NCBI GenBank assembly: GCA_012960925.1
Contig: DUAG01000078.1
Coordinates: forward strand, 1-52,355
Source of the DNA: Candidatus Manganitrophaceae bacterium
Lineage (GTDB): Bacteria; Nitrospirota; Nitrospiria; SBBL01; JAADHI01
Direction: 5' to 3'
DNA: 52,355 nucleotides
Shown here piece after piece: positions 8,262 through 18,300 of the stretch. Below the pieces are notes generated by a model. That model saw only the letters and a list, made by a program, of their open reading frames with translations. It did no database searches and was not told the origin of the DNA. Each line of letters begins with the position of its first letter. Within the stretch, counting starts at the first letter, position 1. The position numbers and the translations under genes are program-made.

Positions 8262-9974
8262 ATGCAGGCAAAAAAGACCAATGCGATCCTTACGGATTTT
8301 CTGATTATTGGCGGCGGCATCGCGGGGCTTCGCGCGGCCATCGAAGCGGAAAAGTACGGGAAGGTCATCATTCTGAACAAGGGAATCAAGGGAGAATCCA
8401 GCTCAGATTTTGCCCAGGGCGGAGTTGCCGCCGCCTTGGGTGATGATGGCGAGGGCATTCAATCGCACTATCAGGATACAGTCGAAGCCGGCATGGGGCT
8501 TTGCCAGGAAGATGCGGTCCGGGTCCTGGTGGAAGAAGGGCCGCAGCGCGTCCGTGAACTGATTGGCTGGGGGGCAGAATTTGACCGGTCTGGGAATGGT
8601 TTTGCCCTTGCCCGTGAGGGGGCGCATCGCCAAAGCCGAATTCTCCGAGCCAAGGGCGATGCGACCGGGTATGAAATCGTCAGAACCCTCCATCGCGTTA
8701 TCGAGAAGAAAAAAAATATCTCAATTCGGAATGGCCATTTTGCCATGGATCTTGTATTAAGCCCGTATCAGGATGATGGAAATGGGCAAAGCACCCTCTG
8801 CCAAGGCGCGTGGGTACTCGATGAGCGGACGGAAGACCGGCATCTTTTCCTGGCACAGACCGTGATCCTTGCTACCGGCGGCGTGGGTCAGGTTTACAAA
8901 AAAACAACCAATCCCTTGGTGGCCACTGGGGATGGTATCGGCTTGGCCCTCGCCGCAGGGGCTGAACTGAGCGACATGGAGTTTTTCCAGTTCCACCCCA
9001 CAGCGCTTTCTCTTCCTGCGGCGCCTTCTTTTCTCCTTTCTGAAGCTATGAGGGGAGAAGGTGCCGTCCTTCGGAACACGGCTGGAAAACAGTTTATGGA
9101 GGGCTATCATCCCGATGCGGAATTGGCACCGCGTGATATTGTGACGCGTGCCATCGTACATGAAATGCATCGTGAGCTTACGCAGCATGTCTTCCTCGAC
9201 CTCACCCACCTTGACTCTACCTTTTTGAGAGGACGTTTTCCAAAGATTGATGCGACCTGTCTCCGCTATGGGATAGATATGACGAATGAACCCATCCCGG
9301 TCGCGCCAAGCGCCCACTATCTGATGGGAGGTGTGCTTACCAACTTGAAAGGGGAGACCAGCATCCCACGTCTTTATGCGGTCGGCGAAGTTGCGTGTAC
9401 GGGAGTTCATGGCGCCAATCGGCTTGCGAGTAACTCTTTGCTGGAGGGTCTTGTTTTTGGTGCGCGTGTCGGAGAGGCTGTTGGGCAGGTAATGGCTATT
9501 CCTCTGGAGGCATCCGACCTTTTATGTCAAGAAAAGACAGGCTTGGCCGAGGCAGGTTTTTCACGGACGGATACGACTTCCACTTCCAGAGTGGAGTATC
9601 TCTTGGTTCAAAAAGAGCTGCGGGAAATGATGTGGAAAGAGGTGGGGATCATCCGGAGCCAGAACTCGCTAAAACGAGCCGCTCAAAAATGGGGTCGGTG
9701 GCGGTGGGTTTTTTCAAGGCCGACGCTGACGCGACTTGCCAGTGAGACAAAGAATATGCTCTGGACCTCTGCGGCCATGATCGAATCTGCACTCAGGAGA
9801 AATAAGAGCATCGGCGCTCACTTTCTTGAAGATGACCCCTGCGTCACGGCAGGCACTTCAAGGCCCCCGGAAAGCACGCGCGCATTGCTCTCTCAAATCA
9901 CAAAAACGTCACTAGCAAAGAACTTTCCAATTGAGGAAACCGCCGATTCGCCTGCGCACGCAAAAAGAACGTAA
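8262..9974 (+). CDS. nadB: L-aspartate oxidase
   Basis: A flavoprotein that oxidises L-aspartate to iminoaspartate, the first step of de novo NAD synthesis (NadA and NadC follow and are not in this window). It has 570 residues, close to the family length. The FAD-binding motif GGGIAGLRAAIEAEK is near the N-terminus, then SSSDFAQGGVAAALG, HRQSRILRAKGDATG, and the substrate/FAD region FFQFHPTALSLPA. SAHYLMGGVLTNLKG and YAVGEVACTGVHGANRLASNSLLEGLVFG close the flavin domain. A helical C-terminal domain follows. GAGGAGTAAGG lies just upstream of the ATG. The TAA stop lies inside a copy of a dispersed hairpin repeat. Confidence 0.96.
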   Translation: MQAKKTNAILTDFLIIGGGIAGLRAAIEAEKYGKVIILNKGIKGESSSDFAQGGVAAALGDDGEGIQSHYQDTVEAGMGLCQEDAVRVLVEEGPQRVRELIGWGAEFDRSGNGFALAREGAHRQSRILRAKGDATGYEIVRTLHRVIEKKKNISIRNGHFAMDLVLSPYQDDGNGQSTLCQGAWVLDERTEDRHLFLAQTVILATGGVGQVYKKTTNPLVATGDGIGLALAAGAELSDMEFFQFHPTALSLPAAPSFLLSEAMRGEGAVLRNTAGKQFMEGYHPDAELAPRDIVTRAIVHEMHRELTQHVFLDLTHLDSTFLRGRFPKIDATCLRYGIDMTNEPIPVAPSAHYLMGGVLTNLKGETSIPRLYAVGEVACTGVHGANRLASNSLLEGLVFGARVGEAVGQVMAIPLEASDLLCQEKTGLAEAGFSRTDTTSTSRVEYLLVQKELREMMWKEVGIIRSQNSLKRAAQKWGRWRWVFSRPTLTRLASETKNMLWTSAAMIESALRRNKSIGAHFLEDDPCVTAGTSRPPESTRALLSQITKTSLAKNFPIEETADSPAHAKRT

Positions 9975-10002
9975 TACCCGACCTTTCCGGGAGGGGTTCT
10001 TC
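9967..10002. repeat. GC-rich hairpin repeat, copy C1 (diverged)
   Basis: The consensus RAGCGTAATCC-TCGCCC-loop-GGGCGGGGTTCTTC occurs better preserved at 27258-27293 and 35810-35844. This copy aligns along its whole length (GAACGTAATACCCGACC ... GGAGGGGTTCTTC) but its stem is weakened. The nadB stop codon TAA (9972-9974) is the TAA of the repeat. It lies between convergent genes, where a terminator would be useful. Confidence 0.55.
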
Positions 10003-10180
10003 AATCTGGTCCTGGATTTTCTGATATTGAATGATGTGGGAAACCGCCAAGTTGTCTGAAAGACAAGGCCGGGAGTCTGTCGGAGAAATAGGATCGTAGC
10101 GAGGTTAATGGAAAATAGAGACAAGTTTTCAGATGATTTGAGGCGGATGGGTCTCGCGCCAGCCATCAGCGGTTTCTTAT

Positions 10181-10774
10181 TCAAGGAGCGATGCGTCCCT
10201 CCCCCTGGTAAAATTCATAAAAACGAAGTACATCTTTGACGTAACGGATGGTTTGCGTGATTGGAGGGATTGCTCCGTATCGTGCCACATTTCCCGGTCC
10301 TGCGTGGTAAGCGGCCAGCGCCAGCGTGACATCACTCCCAAATCGATCAAGCAGATAGCGCAGGTAACGTGTCCCGCTTCGGATATTGTCTTCCGGATCA
10401 AAGGGATCTTCCAACTGGAGGTCCTTGGCTGTGGCGGGCATCACCTGCATCAGGCCCTGCGCACCCGCCGAGGAGACGGCCTCTGTATTAAAATCTGACT
10501 CAACACGGATCATCGCCTTGATCAAGGCCGGTTCGATCCCCTGTGCCTTGGCCTCATGATCGATAAACGGGTCGTATTGCGCTCTTCGCTGCTTTCTAGT
10601 AAGTGTGTGCGGTGAATATATCTTCCATTTTCTCTTTTGGTAACGGGAATTTGTCGGCACATTGGTAAAATGGGTGATCCCCGAGGCGTCGGTATATTGA
10701 TAGATCTGCATCGAGAATGCCTCAATAGGCAGGAGGACTAGAAACAAAAGTGTGAGTTGTCGAAAGAAACGCAT
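10181..10774 (-). CDS. Lytic murein transglycosylase (SLT domain) with DUF4124
   Basis: A periplasmic enzyme that cleaves the MurNAc-GlcNAc bond of peptidoglycan. From the start at 10774 (GAGGGG a few bases upstream) it has 197 residues; the longer open frame adds 35 codons with no ribosome site. A signal peptide (MRFFRQLTLLFLVLLPIEAFS) is followed by a DUF4124 segment (IYQYTDASGITHFTNVP). An SLT domain follows with the catalytic Glu in IRVESDFN, then SSAGAQGLMQVMPATAKDL and ALAAYHAGPGNVARYG. It is convergent with nadB and divergent from the clpB remnant, and appears monocistronic. Confidence 0.9.
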   Translation of the reverse strand: MRFFRQLTLLFLVLLPIEAFSMQIYQYTDASGITHFTNVPTNSRYQKRKWKIYSPHTLTRKQRRAQYDPFIDHEAKAQGIEPALIKAMIRVESDFNTEAVSSAGAQGLMQVMPATAKDLQLEDPFDPEDNIRSGTRYLRYLLDRFGSDVTLALAAYHAGPGNVARYGAIPPITQTIRYVKDVLRFYEFYQGEGRIAP

Positions 10775-10944
10775 CTTCCCCTCTGAGGTGTTACTGTTCT
10801 TGTTTATATAAAACGTACCAGCGACTTGCGATTCTGTCAATTTTTCTAGTGACTTTTCCCTGGTCTTGAATATGATCATAGGAAGACTTATATTTTCTTT
10901 AGTAGAGAACGCATCATATTGGGTCTAAAAGAGAGGGGAGCGGG

Positions 10945-13467
10945 ATGCGCCAGGAACGCTTAACATTAAAGGCCCAGGAGGCCTTTCAGGACGCTCAGAA
11001 GAGGGCCGAATCGTCTCATCATCAACAAATTGATGAAATGCACCTCGCATTGGCATTACTGGAAAAAGATGAAGGGATCGTCCAGTCCCTTCTCAAAAAA
11101 TGGGCATCTCCATAGAGGAGGTCTGCGTAAAACTGGTCCATCGTCTGGGGAAGATCCCCCAGGTTCATGGTCCGGGTGCCGTCGGCTCGCTGCATATGAC
11201 CCCGAGTGTCGCCGCCCTGCTTGAGCGGGCCGAAAAGGAGGCGGCGCAGCTCAAGGACGAATATATCAGCACCGAGCACCTATTCCTCGGCATGCTTGAC
11301 CGGAAAGGGTCGGTACAAAAACTGTTCCTGAAAAGCGGGGTGGCACGAGAAAAAGTGCTCCTGGCTCTTGTAGAGATCAGGGGGTCCCATCGTGTGACCG
11401 ACCCCAATCCGGAAGAGAAATACCAGGCCCTGGCCCGCTATTCGGGAGATTTGTGCAACCTGGCACACCGGGGAAAACTTGATCCGGTTATCGGGCGTGA
11501 TGACGAAATTCGGCGCGTCATTCAAGTTCTCTCCCGGCGAACGAAGAACAACCCTGTCCTCATCGGTGAACCGGGTGTCGGGAAGACGGCGATTGCGGAA
11601 GGTCTGGCACAACGGATTGTCTCAGGCGACGTCCCGGATGGCCTTAAAGAGAAGCGGGTCCTTTCGCTAGATATGGGCGCCCTGATCGCGGGGGCCAAAT
11701 TCAGGGGAGAATTTGAAGAGCGTCTCAAAGCCGTCATCAAGGAGGTCTTCAATGCCGAAGGGAAGGTGATCCTCTTCATTGATGAACTCCACACCTTGAT
11801 TGGCACCGGGGCCGCCGAAGGGGCGATCGACGCCTCAAACATGCTCAAACCGGCCCTGTCCCGCGGAGAACTGCGTGCCATCGGGGCGACAACGACGGAG
11901 GAATATCGGAAACATATCGAAAAAGATTCCGCGCTCGCGAGGCGATTTCAACCGATTCTGGTTGAGGAACCGACGGTGGATCAGGCGATTTCTATCCTTC
12001 GTGGATTAAAAGAGCGCTATGAAGTCCATCACGGACCGTTTTCTTCCCGACAAGGCGATTGATCTTATCGACGAAGCCGCCTCGCGCCTACGTATGGAAA
12101 TCGATTCCATGCCCTCTGAACTCGATGAGCTCACCCGAAAGATACGCCAGCTCGAGATAGAACGGGAGGCGGTCCGGAAGGAAAAAGATGAGGTGTCCAG
12201 GGAGCGTCTGAAGAAAATCGAAAAAGATTTGAGTGAATTAAAGGAGGAAGCAGATCCTCTTTCAGTGCAATGGAAGCAGGAAAAGGGCCGTATTCAGAAA
12301 ATCAGGGCGCTCAAGGAAGAGATTGACCTGTGTCGCCAGAATGCCGAGCAGGCGGAACGGGCGGGAGATCTCGAAAAGACGGCTGAGCTTCGTTACGGAA
12401 AAGGTCCCCACCTTGCGGCGCAGTTGGCGGAGTAAAATAAGGAATTGCAGCGCTTACAAGACGATCATAAGATGCTGAAGGAAGAGGTCGATGAGGAAGA
12501 TATCGCCGAAATTATCTCAAAATGGACCGGAATCCCGGTCTCACGCATGGTAGAGGAGGAGGTTCAGAAACTGATCCATATGGAAGAGCGCCTCCATCGG
12601 CGTGTCGTCGGACAGGACGAGGCCATTGCGGCCGTCTCCAATGCCATCCGCCGGGCCAGGGCAGGGATCTCAGATCTAATCCGACCACTCGGATCATTCA
12701 TCCTCCTGGGACCGACCGGTGTTGGAAAAACCGAGCTGGCGCGTGCGCTCGCCGAATTTCTCTTCGACAATGAAGAAGCGATGATCCGGATCGACATGTC
12801 GGAGTATATGGAGAAACACGCCGTCGCACGCTTGATCGGGGCTCCGCCCGGTTATGTTGGATACGAAGAAGGCAGGCAGTTGACCGAGGCCATTCGAAAA
12901 CGGCCTTATGCCGTTGTCCTCTTTGATGAGATCGAAAAGGCCTATCCGGATGTCTTCGGCATCCTCCTCCAGGTCCTGGACGATGGAAGACTGACCGATG
13001 GAAAAGGGCGGACGGTCGATTTTAAAAATGCCGTCCTGATGATGACATCGAATGTCGGGAGCCAGGAGATCCAGGACAGCGACGGGGACGAGGGTGAGAT
13101 TCGGCGACAGGTTCTTGGGGCCTTGCGGACGAATTTTAAGCCGGAGTTCTTGAAGCGAATCGAGGACATTGTCATTTTTCATCCTCTGGAAATGGAAGAA
13201 CTGGAAAAGATTGTCGACATACAGATGGTCCGACTGAAAGGCCGGCTTGACCAAAAACAGATGACTCTGTCGCTTTCTCCTAAGGCAAAAACCTACTTGG
13301 CACGTGAGGGCTACGACAGGGTTTTCGGGGCACGGCCTCTGAACCGGGTGATCCAGCGGGATATCTTGAACCCCCTCTCTATGGGACTTCTGGAAGGGAC
13401 CTGGAAAAGCGGTGATCGGATTGTGGTGGATGTGGAAGAGGGAAAGATTGTCTTTCGTGCAACCTGA
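10945..13467 (+). pseudogene. clpB: clpB disaggregase, decayed (2 frameshifts, 1 nonsense)
   Basis: This is a recognisable ClpB: N-domain, AAA1 ([15 protein letters not shown], Walker [12 protein letters not shown]), coiled-coil middle domain, AAA2 ([26 protein letters not shown]) and C-terminal domain. It is interrupted three times. First, an A6 run at 11095-11100 needs a seventh A to join LLKK to MGISIEEV; frame 1 stops at 11113. Second, after KERYEVHHG the frame is lost and resumes at [13 protein letters not shown] (about 12030), with about 19 conserved codons missing. Third, an in-frame TAA at 12433-12435 replaces a codon in [21 protein letters not shown] precedes the ATG at 10945. A CTTGAA hexamer upstream is only weakly sigma-32-like. 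A working ClpB, if present, must be elsewhere. Confidence 0.92.
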
Positions 13468-13485
13468 GAGGCCTTACATTAAATA

Positions 13486-13515
13486 TTGACAACACGGTCT
13501 CATTATTAATAGAAT
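13486..13515 (+). promoter_or_regulatory. Putative sigma-70 promoter for rplI
   Basis: A perfect -35 TTGACA (13486-13491) and TAGAAT (13510-13515) are 18 bp apart, ahead of a roughly 70 bp leader to the rplI ATG. It lies just after the clpB remnant, so rplI can be expressed independently of it. Confidence 0.5.
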
Positions 13516-13588
13516 TCCCCCAGCCTTTCCTCCCCCTGTGCAAACGGGGATAGGGTGAGGAAAAATATTACTTAGGGAGGGCTTAACC

Positions 13589-14167
13589 ATGAAGCTTATT
13601 TTGAAAGAAGATGTTGTACAGCTCGGTCAGATGGGAGACCTGGTCGATGTAGCAGACGGGTATGCGAGAAATTACCTCCTTCCACAGAAAAAAGCAACTT
13701 TCGCGACGACCCGGAATGTAAAATTATTTGAGCATGAAAAACGAGTCGTTTCCGATCAGGTCAGGAAAGAGCGTTTTTCGGCGGAAGAGACTGCGAGAAA
13801 AATAGAAGCCCTTGTAATCCGCATCCCCGTCAAGGTGGGTGAAGAAGGGAAGCTTTTTGGATCGGTGACCTCAAAAGACATCGGTGAAGCGGTGGCCGCT
13901 GGGGGTATTGGAGTGGACAAGCGTAAGATTCTTCTTGATAAGCCGATTAAGGAACTCGGAATCTTCGAGATCAAGATCAAGATTCATAATGACATCACCG
14001 CCCAGATTAAAGTCGAAGTTGTGGGCATGGATGAGGTTGTGACTGAGGCCGTAGAAAAAGCTGCAGAACCGACCGTAGACGAGGTTGTTTCAGAGGCAGC
14101 GGATGTGGCAGGTGATACGGCTGAAAATGAGTCCGTGGAAGATACGGGTGAAGAAGCTTCCGAGTAA
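13589..14167 (+). CDS. rplI: 50S ribosomal protein L9
   Basis: L9 binds 23S rRNA and bridges domains of the large subunit. The N-terminal domain is typical (MKLILKEDVVQLGQMGDLVDVADGYARNYLLP), then the long connecting helix and the C-terminal domain (VKVGEEGKLFGSVTSKDI...KPIKELGIFEIKIKIH). At 192 residues it is about 40 longer than the common 148-150, because of an acidic Ala/Glu/Val-rich tail (VDEVVSEAADVAGDTAE..). A strong GGGAGGG site precedes the ATG. The usual partners rpsF, ssb and rpsR are not adjacent: here it lies between the clpB remnant and nfeD. Confidence 0.97.
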   Translation: MKLILKEDVVQLGQMGDLVDVADGYARNYLLPQKKATFATTRNVKLFEHEKRVVSDQVRKERFSAEETARKIEALVIRIPVKVGEEGKLFGSVTSKDIGEAVAAGGIGVDKRKILLDKPIKELGIFEIKIKIHNDITAQIKVEVVGMDEVVTEAVEKAAEPTVDEVVSEAADVAGDTAENESVEDTGEEASE

Positions 14168-14316
14168 GTCTCCGAGACTGTTCCTCTCTACCCACGACAC
14201 AATATTGTCTAAAGTGTTCTCCCAGGATCCACACGTGGGTCTTGGGTTTCCTTCTCTCTCCTCCCTTCCCCCCCCCCTCCTCCTGCTTGACTCTTCTGTC
14301 TGATAAGGGATAAGAT

Positions 14317-15615
14317 TTGTCTATGTATCCCTTTGTTTGGTCTGCCTTTTTTCTTTTTATGTTGACCTTCTTCCCTGTCGCTTCCGAGGCGGAGACGATA
14401 CATGTCCTCACCTATGAAGGCATCATCAATCCTGTCACATCTGAACTGTTCGTCAATGCCATTCATAAAGCAGAACAGGCTGAGGCCGAGGCCTTGATTA
14501 TCCAACTCGATACCCCAGGCGGACTCGATCTTTCAATGCGCGCCATCATCAAGGCGATGATTGCCTCAGAGGTTCCGATCATTATCTATGTGGCGCCCAG
14601 CGGGGGTCGTGCTGCCTCGGCAGGGGTATTCATCGCCCTTGCGGCACATGTGTCGGCCATGGCCCCCGGAACCAATATTGGTGCGGCCCATCCGGTGGCA
14701 ATGGGGGGGCAGAAAATAGATGAGGAGATGCAGAAAAAACTGGAGAATGATGCCGCGGCTTATATTCGGTCCCTGGCCGAGCGTCAGGGTCGAAACGGTG
14801 TGTGGGCTGAGGATGCGGTCCGGAACTCGGTCTCGATCACAGAGACGGAGGCACTTGAAAAGAATGTTGTCGACCTGATCGCGGAAGATCTTCCGGACCT
14901 GATCCGACAGATAGACGGCAGGACGGTGGTCACCATGAAGGGAAAGCGCCTCCTCGTGACTGCGGATGTGGAGATTATCGAGAACCCGATCAGTCTGCGC
15001 ATCCGCATTCTCAAGGCGATCTCTGATCCGAATGTGGCCTACATCCTGATGCTTCTCGGAACGACTGGGCTAATTGCTGAACTTTATAGTCCAGGTGCCA
15101 TCTTTCCGGGCGTGGTCGGCGCCATTTGCCTGATTCTCGCCTTTTTTGCCTTTCAAACCCTGCCGATTAATTACGCCGGGCTTCTCTTGATTTTATTGGC
15201 GATCGTCCTTTTTATTGCCGAGGTGATGGTCCAGAGCTTTGGTATTCTCGCAATGGGGGCGGTGACGGCCCTCTTCTTCGGGTCCTTGATGCTGATCGAT
15301 TCCGATATCCCGTCACTTCGGATCTCAATCTCGGTGATCCTCACGACGACTTCTGTCACAGCGCTCTTTTTTATCGTGGTCCTGCGCGCGGCCTGGAAGT
15401 CCCAGCGGGCTCCATCCCTCACCGGGGTGGCGCAACTCGTGGGTGAGATAGGGGTGGCGCAGGCCGATCTTTCTCCTGGAGGGCCGTTTCGAATTCAAAG
15501 AGAGATCTGGCAGGCCGAAAGCGAAGAGACCGTTCGGGCGGGAGAACAGGCAAAGGTGATCGAAGTGGTTGGATTGAAGCTGAAAGTAAAGAAGTTAGGG
15601 TCTTTCCCGAAATAA
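14317..15615 (+). CDS. NfeD-family membrane serine protease (ClpP-class)
   Basis: A long-form NfeD protein of 432 residues. After a signal peptide comes a periplasmic ClpP-like protease domain with the LDTPGGLD segment and the serine in [17 protein letters not shown]. Four or more membrane helices follow, then a C-terminal OB-fold NfeD domain ([22 protein letters not shown]). These proteases cleave or regulate the stomatin encoded next door. The start is uncertain: TTG at 14317 has AAGGGA at a good distance, while ATG is two codons later at 14323. A TTGACT-18-TAAGAT promoter-like pair ends at 14316, which would make a very short leader. Confidence 0.92.
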   Translation: MSMYPFVWSAFFLFMLTFFPVASEAETIHVLTYEGIINPVTSELFVNAIHKAEQAEAEALIIQLDTPGGLDLSMRAIIKAMIASEVPIIIYVAPSGGRAASAGVFIALAAHVSAMAPGTNIGAAHPVAMGGQKIDEEMQKKLENDAAAYIRSLAERQGRNGVWAEDAVRNSVSITETEALEKNVVDLIAEDLPDLIRQIDGRTVVTMKGKRLLVTADVEIIENPISLRIRILKAISDPNVAYILMLLGTTGLIAELYSPGAIFPGVVGAICLILAFFAFQTLPINYAGLLLILLAIVLFIAEVMVQSFGILAMGAVTALFFGSLMLIDSDIPSLRISISVILTTTSVTALFFIVVLRAAWKSQRAPSLTGVAQLVGEIGVAQADLSPGGPFRIQREIWQAESEETVRAGEQAKVIEVVGLKLKVKKLGSFPK

Positions 15616-15631
15616 AAATAGGAGGATACAA

Positions 15632-16396
15632 ATGTTCCCGACCTTTCCTGTCATGGTGGCCGTCCTCTTCGTCCTCTTCATCCTCGTCAATGGTGTCCGA
15701 ATCCTGAAAGAGTATGAGCGGGCGGTGGTCTTTCGTTTGGGACGGGTCCTTACGAAAGGGGCCTTCTATGGGGGGAACGGACCCGGCCTGATCATCCTGA
15801 TCCCCTTTATCGACAAGATGGAGCGTGTCAGTCTCCGGACCGTCACGATGGATGTCCCGGCACAGGATATTATTACTCGGGATAATGTGACCGTCAAGGT
15901 CAATGCCGTCCTCTATTTCCGTGTCGTTGAGGAGCAGAAGGCGATCCTGAATGTTGAAAATTTTCTCTATGCCACATCCATGATTTCGCAGACGACCTTG
16001 CGAAGCGTTCTCGGACAGAGCCAGTTGGATGATCTTCTTGCCAACCGGGAAGAGATCAATGTCGAGCTCCAGAGAATCATCGACCAGCAGACTGAACCCT
16101 GGGGGATCAAGGTCAGCGCGGTCGAGGTGAAGAATGTGGACCTGCCGCAGGAGATGCTTCGGGCCATCGCCAAACAGGCCGAAGCGGAACGCGAACGGCG
16201 GGCCAAGGTTATTCATGCCCAGGGAGAATTTGAGGCCTCGCAGAAATTGGCCGACGCGGCACATATCATTGCGACCGAGCCTGCGACGCTCCAGCTCCGG
16301 TTCCTACAAACGCTCACCGAGAACAGTTCAACCATCGTCTTCCCGGTCCCGATCGACCTGATCTCCTCCTTTTCGAAGCCGAAGAAGAAGGAGTAG
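15632..16396 (+). CDS. Slipin/stomatin-family SPFH protein
   Basis: A 254-residue membrane-anchored SPFH (band 7) protein. One N-terminal hydrophobic helix ([19 protein letters not shown]) is followed by the SPFH domain ([35 protein letters not shown]), then a charged helical tail ([28 protein letters not shown]). AGGAGG precedes the ATG, 16 bp after nfeD. The nfeD-slipin pair is a conserved operon in bacteria and archaea, thought to organise membrane microdomains and membrane quality control. It differs from the HflK/HflC pair 2 kb downstream. Confidence 0.93.
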   Translation: MFPTFPVMVAVLFVLFILVNGVRILKEYERAVVFRLGRVLTKGAFYGGNGPGLIILIPFIDKMERVSLRTVTMDVPAQDIITRDNVTVKVNAVLYFRVVEEQKAILNVENFLYATSMISQTTLRSVLGQSQLDDLLANREEINVELQRIIDQQTEPWGIKVSAVEVKNVDLPQEMLRAIAKQAEAERERRAKVIHAQGEFEASQKLADAAHIIATEPATLQLRFLQTLTENSSTIVFPVPIDLISSFSKPKKKE

Positions 16397-16411
16397 TGGC
16401 GTGCTGAAGGG

Positions 16412-16810
16412 TTATTGTTTTCGCATCGATTCGAGGAATACTGCACTGGTAATCATGAAAAATCCGGCGACGATCCCCAGAACGCTTGCTGATTCCCACT
16501 GAATGATCCAAAAGAAAAGGCCGACGATCAGAAAGAGTTTCAGGCTGTATCGGAATTGTTGTTTCTTTCTGGAAGGGGGATCAAGGATCTGCTGCTGAAA
16601 CATTCGATGTAAACTTCGGAAGTTAAACATGCCCAGCAGACCGCCGATGAGAAGTGAAGCCCCGAAGTTCCCAAAGACAAAAAGGGTTGCGACACCGCAG
16701 GCGGCCAGAATCAGGAGGCTATGCTTCTCGATCCGGCGGAGGACGGCGTTGCTCTTTGCCAGAAATTCTTCAGGGTCGATCTCGGATTGCTGTGCATTGT
16801 CCTGAACCAT
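16412..16810 (-). CDS. AtpI-like (ATP synthase subunit I family) membrane protein
   Basis: A 132-residue protein with four hydrophobic segments in two pairs (LLILAACGVATLFVFGNFGASLLIGGLLGMFNF and LKLFLIVGLFFWIIQW...VLGIVAGFFMITSAVF) and an acidic N-terminus. This layout fits the ATP synthase I/AtpI family, which assists c-ring assembly and precedes atpB in many atp operons. Here no ATP synthase gene is near. The ATG follows the hemL TAG without a gap, so the two are coupled in translation. The assignment rests on topology and general resemblance. Confidence 0.6.
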   Translation of the reverse strand: MVQDNAQQSEIDPEEFLAKSNAVLRRIEKHSLLILAACGVATLFVFGNFGASLLIGGLLGMFNFRSLHRMFQQQILDPPSRKKQQFRYSLKLFLIVGLFFWIIQWESASVLGIVAGFFMITSAVFLESMRKQ

Positions 16811-18094
16811 CTAAATCTTTTTTAACACCTTGTAGGCGGCGCGGACGGTCTTCTCGATGTCTGAAGGGGAATGTGCTATTGAGAGGAAGAGTGCTTCAAA
16901 AGGGGAAGGGGCAAGATAGACTCCTTCTTCCAGCAGGCCGAGAAAAAACTTTCCGAAGCGGACCCGGTCGGTCTTCAAGGCCCCCTCGTAGTCCTTGACC
17001 TTTTTATCGGTAAAGAAAAAGGTCATCTGTGACCCGATCCGGTTGATCTGAAGGGGAATCTTTGCCTTACGGGCGACATCAGAAATCCCTTCCTCGAGGG
17101 CAGCGGAACGTGCCTCCAGTTTTTCGTAAACACCGGATTCCTGAAGCAGGCGCAATGTTGCGATTCCGGCGGACATCGCCAAGGGGTTGCCGGAGAGGGT
17201 TCCCGCCTGGTAGACCGGACCGACCGGCGCAATCTGATCCATGATTTCTTTCTTCCCTCCATAGGCCCCGACCGGCAATCCTCCGCCGATGATTTTTCCC
17301 AGACAGGTCAGATCCGGTCTAATGCCGTAGCGTTCCTGTGCGCCGCCGGGCGCGACCCTGAAACCGCTCATGACCTCGTCAAAGATCAGGACAATGCCGA
17401 AAGGACGGGTCAACTCCCGAAGACCCGGAAGAAAACCATTTTCTGGAACAATCGTTCCCATATTGCCTGGAACCGGTTCGACGATCAGGCAGGCAATCTG
17501 GTTTCCCAACTTCTCGAAGGTCTTACGAAGGGCGCTCAGGTTATTGAAAGGGACCGTGAGCGTGTCGCGTGCTAGATCGGGCGGGACGCCGGGAGAATCA
17601 GGGATCCCGAGGGTTGTGGCGCCCGACCCGGCCTTGACAAGGAGGGAGTCGGCATGGCCGTGATAACAGCCTTCAAATTTCACAATCTTGTTCCGACCCG
17701 TATATCCCCTGGCGAGACGAATGGCGCTCATCGTCGCCTCTGTTCCGGAATTGACGAAGCGGACTCGTTCCATCAGGGGAAAGTTTTCCTGGACCCGCTT
17801 GGCGAGCGTGACCTCTAGTTTTGTCGGCGCCCCGAAGCTGGTCCCGAGGGCCGCGGCCTTCTGAACGGCCTCCACCACCTTTGGATGCGCATGGCCGACG
17901 ATCATCGGTCCCCAGGAGAGGACGTAATCGATAAAGCGATTGCCATCGATATCTACGATCTTGCTCCCCTTTGCCCGTTTGATGAAGAGGGGATTCCCCC
18001 CGACCGACTTGAACGCCCGCACCGGTGAGTTTACGCCGCCCGGAATCCGTCTCTGTGCTTCCTCGAACAGTGCCTCTGATTTGTCTCGTTTCAT
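16811..18094 (-). CDS. hemL: Glutamate-1-semialdehyde 2,1-aminomutase
   Basis: A PLP enzyme converting glutamate-1-semialdehyde to 5-aminolevulinate in the C5 heme/siroheme pathway. It has 427 residues, the normal length. The start is typical ([23 protein letters not shown]), with [19 protein letters not shown] and [18 protein letters not shown]. The PLP lysine lies in [17 protein letters not shown]. It supplies tetrapyrrole precursor for the siroheme reductase encoded elsewhere in the window, among others. No obvious ribosome site precedes the ATG. The AtpI-like gene follows directly. Confidence 0.97.
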   Translation of the reverse strand: MKRDKSEALFEEAQRRIPGGVNSPVRAFKSVGGNPLFIKRAKGSKIVDIDGNRFIDYVLSWGPMIVGHAHPKVVEAVQKAAALGTSFGAPTKLEVTLAKRVQENFPLMERVRFVNSGTEATMSAIRLARGYTGRNKIVKFEGCYHGHADSLLVKAGSGATTLGIPDSPGVPPDLARDTLTVPFNNLSALRKTFEKLGNQIACLIVEPVPGNMGTIVPENGFLPGLRELTRPFGIVLIFDEVMSGFRVAPGGAQERYGIRPDLTCLGKIIGGGLPVGAYGGKKEIMDQIAPVGPVYQAGTLSGNPLAMSAGIATLRLLQESGVYEKLEARSAALEEGISDVARKAKIPLQINRIGSQMTFFFTDKKVKDYEGALKTDRVRFGKFFLGLLEEGVYLAPSPFEALFLSIAHSPSDIEKTVRAAYKVLKKI

Positions 18095-18300
18095 AGTGCG
18101 TCATTTTATGGAACAGGGCGAAACAAGTCAAGCCGTGCTTTTAAACCCAAGATCCAATCGTGGATATTGGGTTCAGGAGCAAATCGTATAGATCTCAGCA
18201 TCCTTAATTCCGGATGGACTATTTCGATTGACGGCAAGAGTCGTTGATGCTACTGTAACCAGAGCGGTATGTTATATATATTTAATTTGAGGAAGATCTG

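Noticed and set aside
8757..9410. Minus-strand frame of 217 codons inside nadB
   Set aside because: It is the antisense shadow of a well-conserved gene, with low-complexity and no family.
10855..10890. Heat-shock (sigma-32) promoter before clpB
   Set aside because: CTTGAA is present, but the -10 region does not match CCCCAT-type sequence at suitable spacing.
12694..13254. Minus-strand frame of 186 codons inside the clpB remnant
   Set aside because: Antisense shadow of the conserved AAA2 domain.
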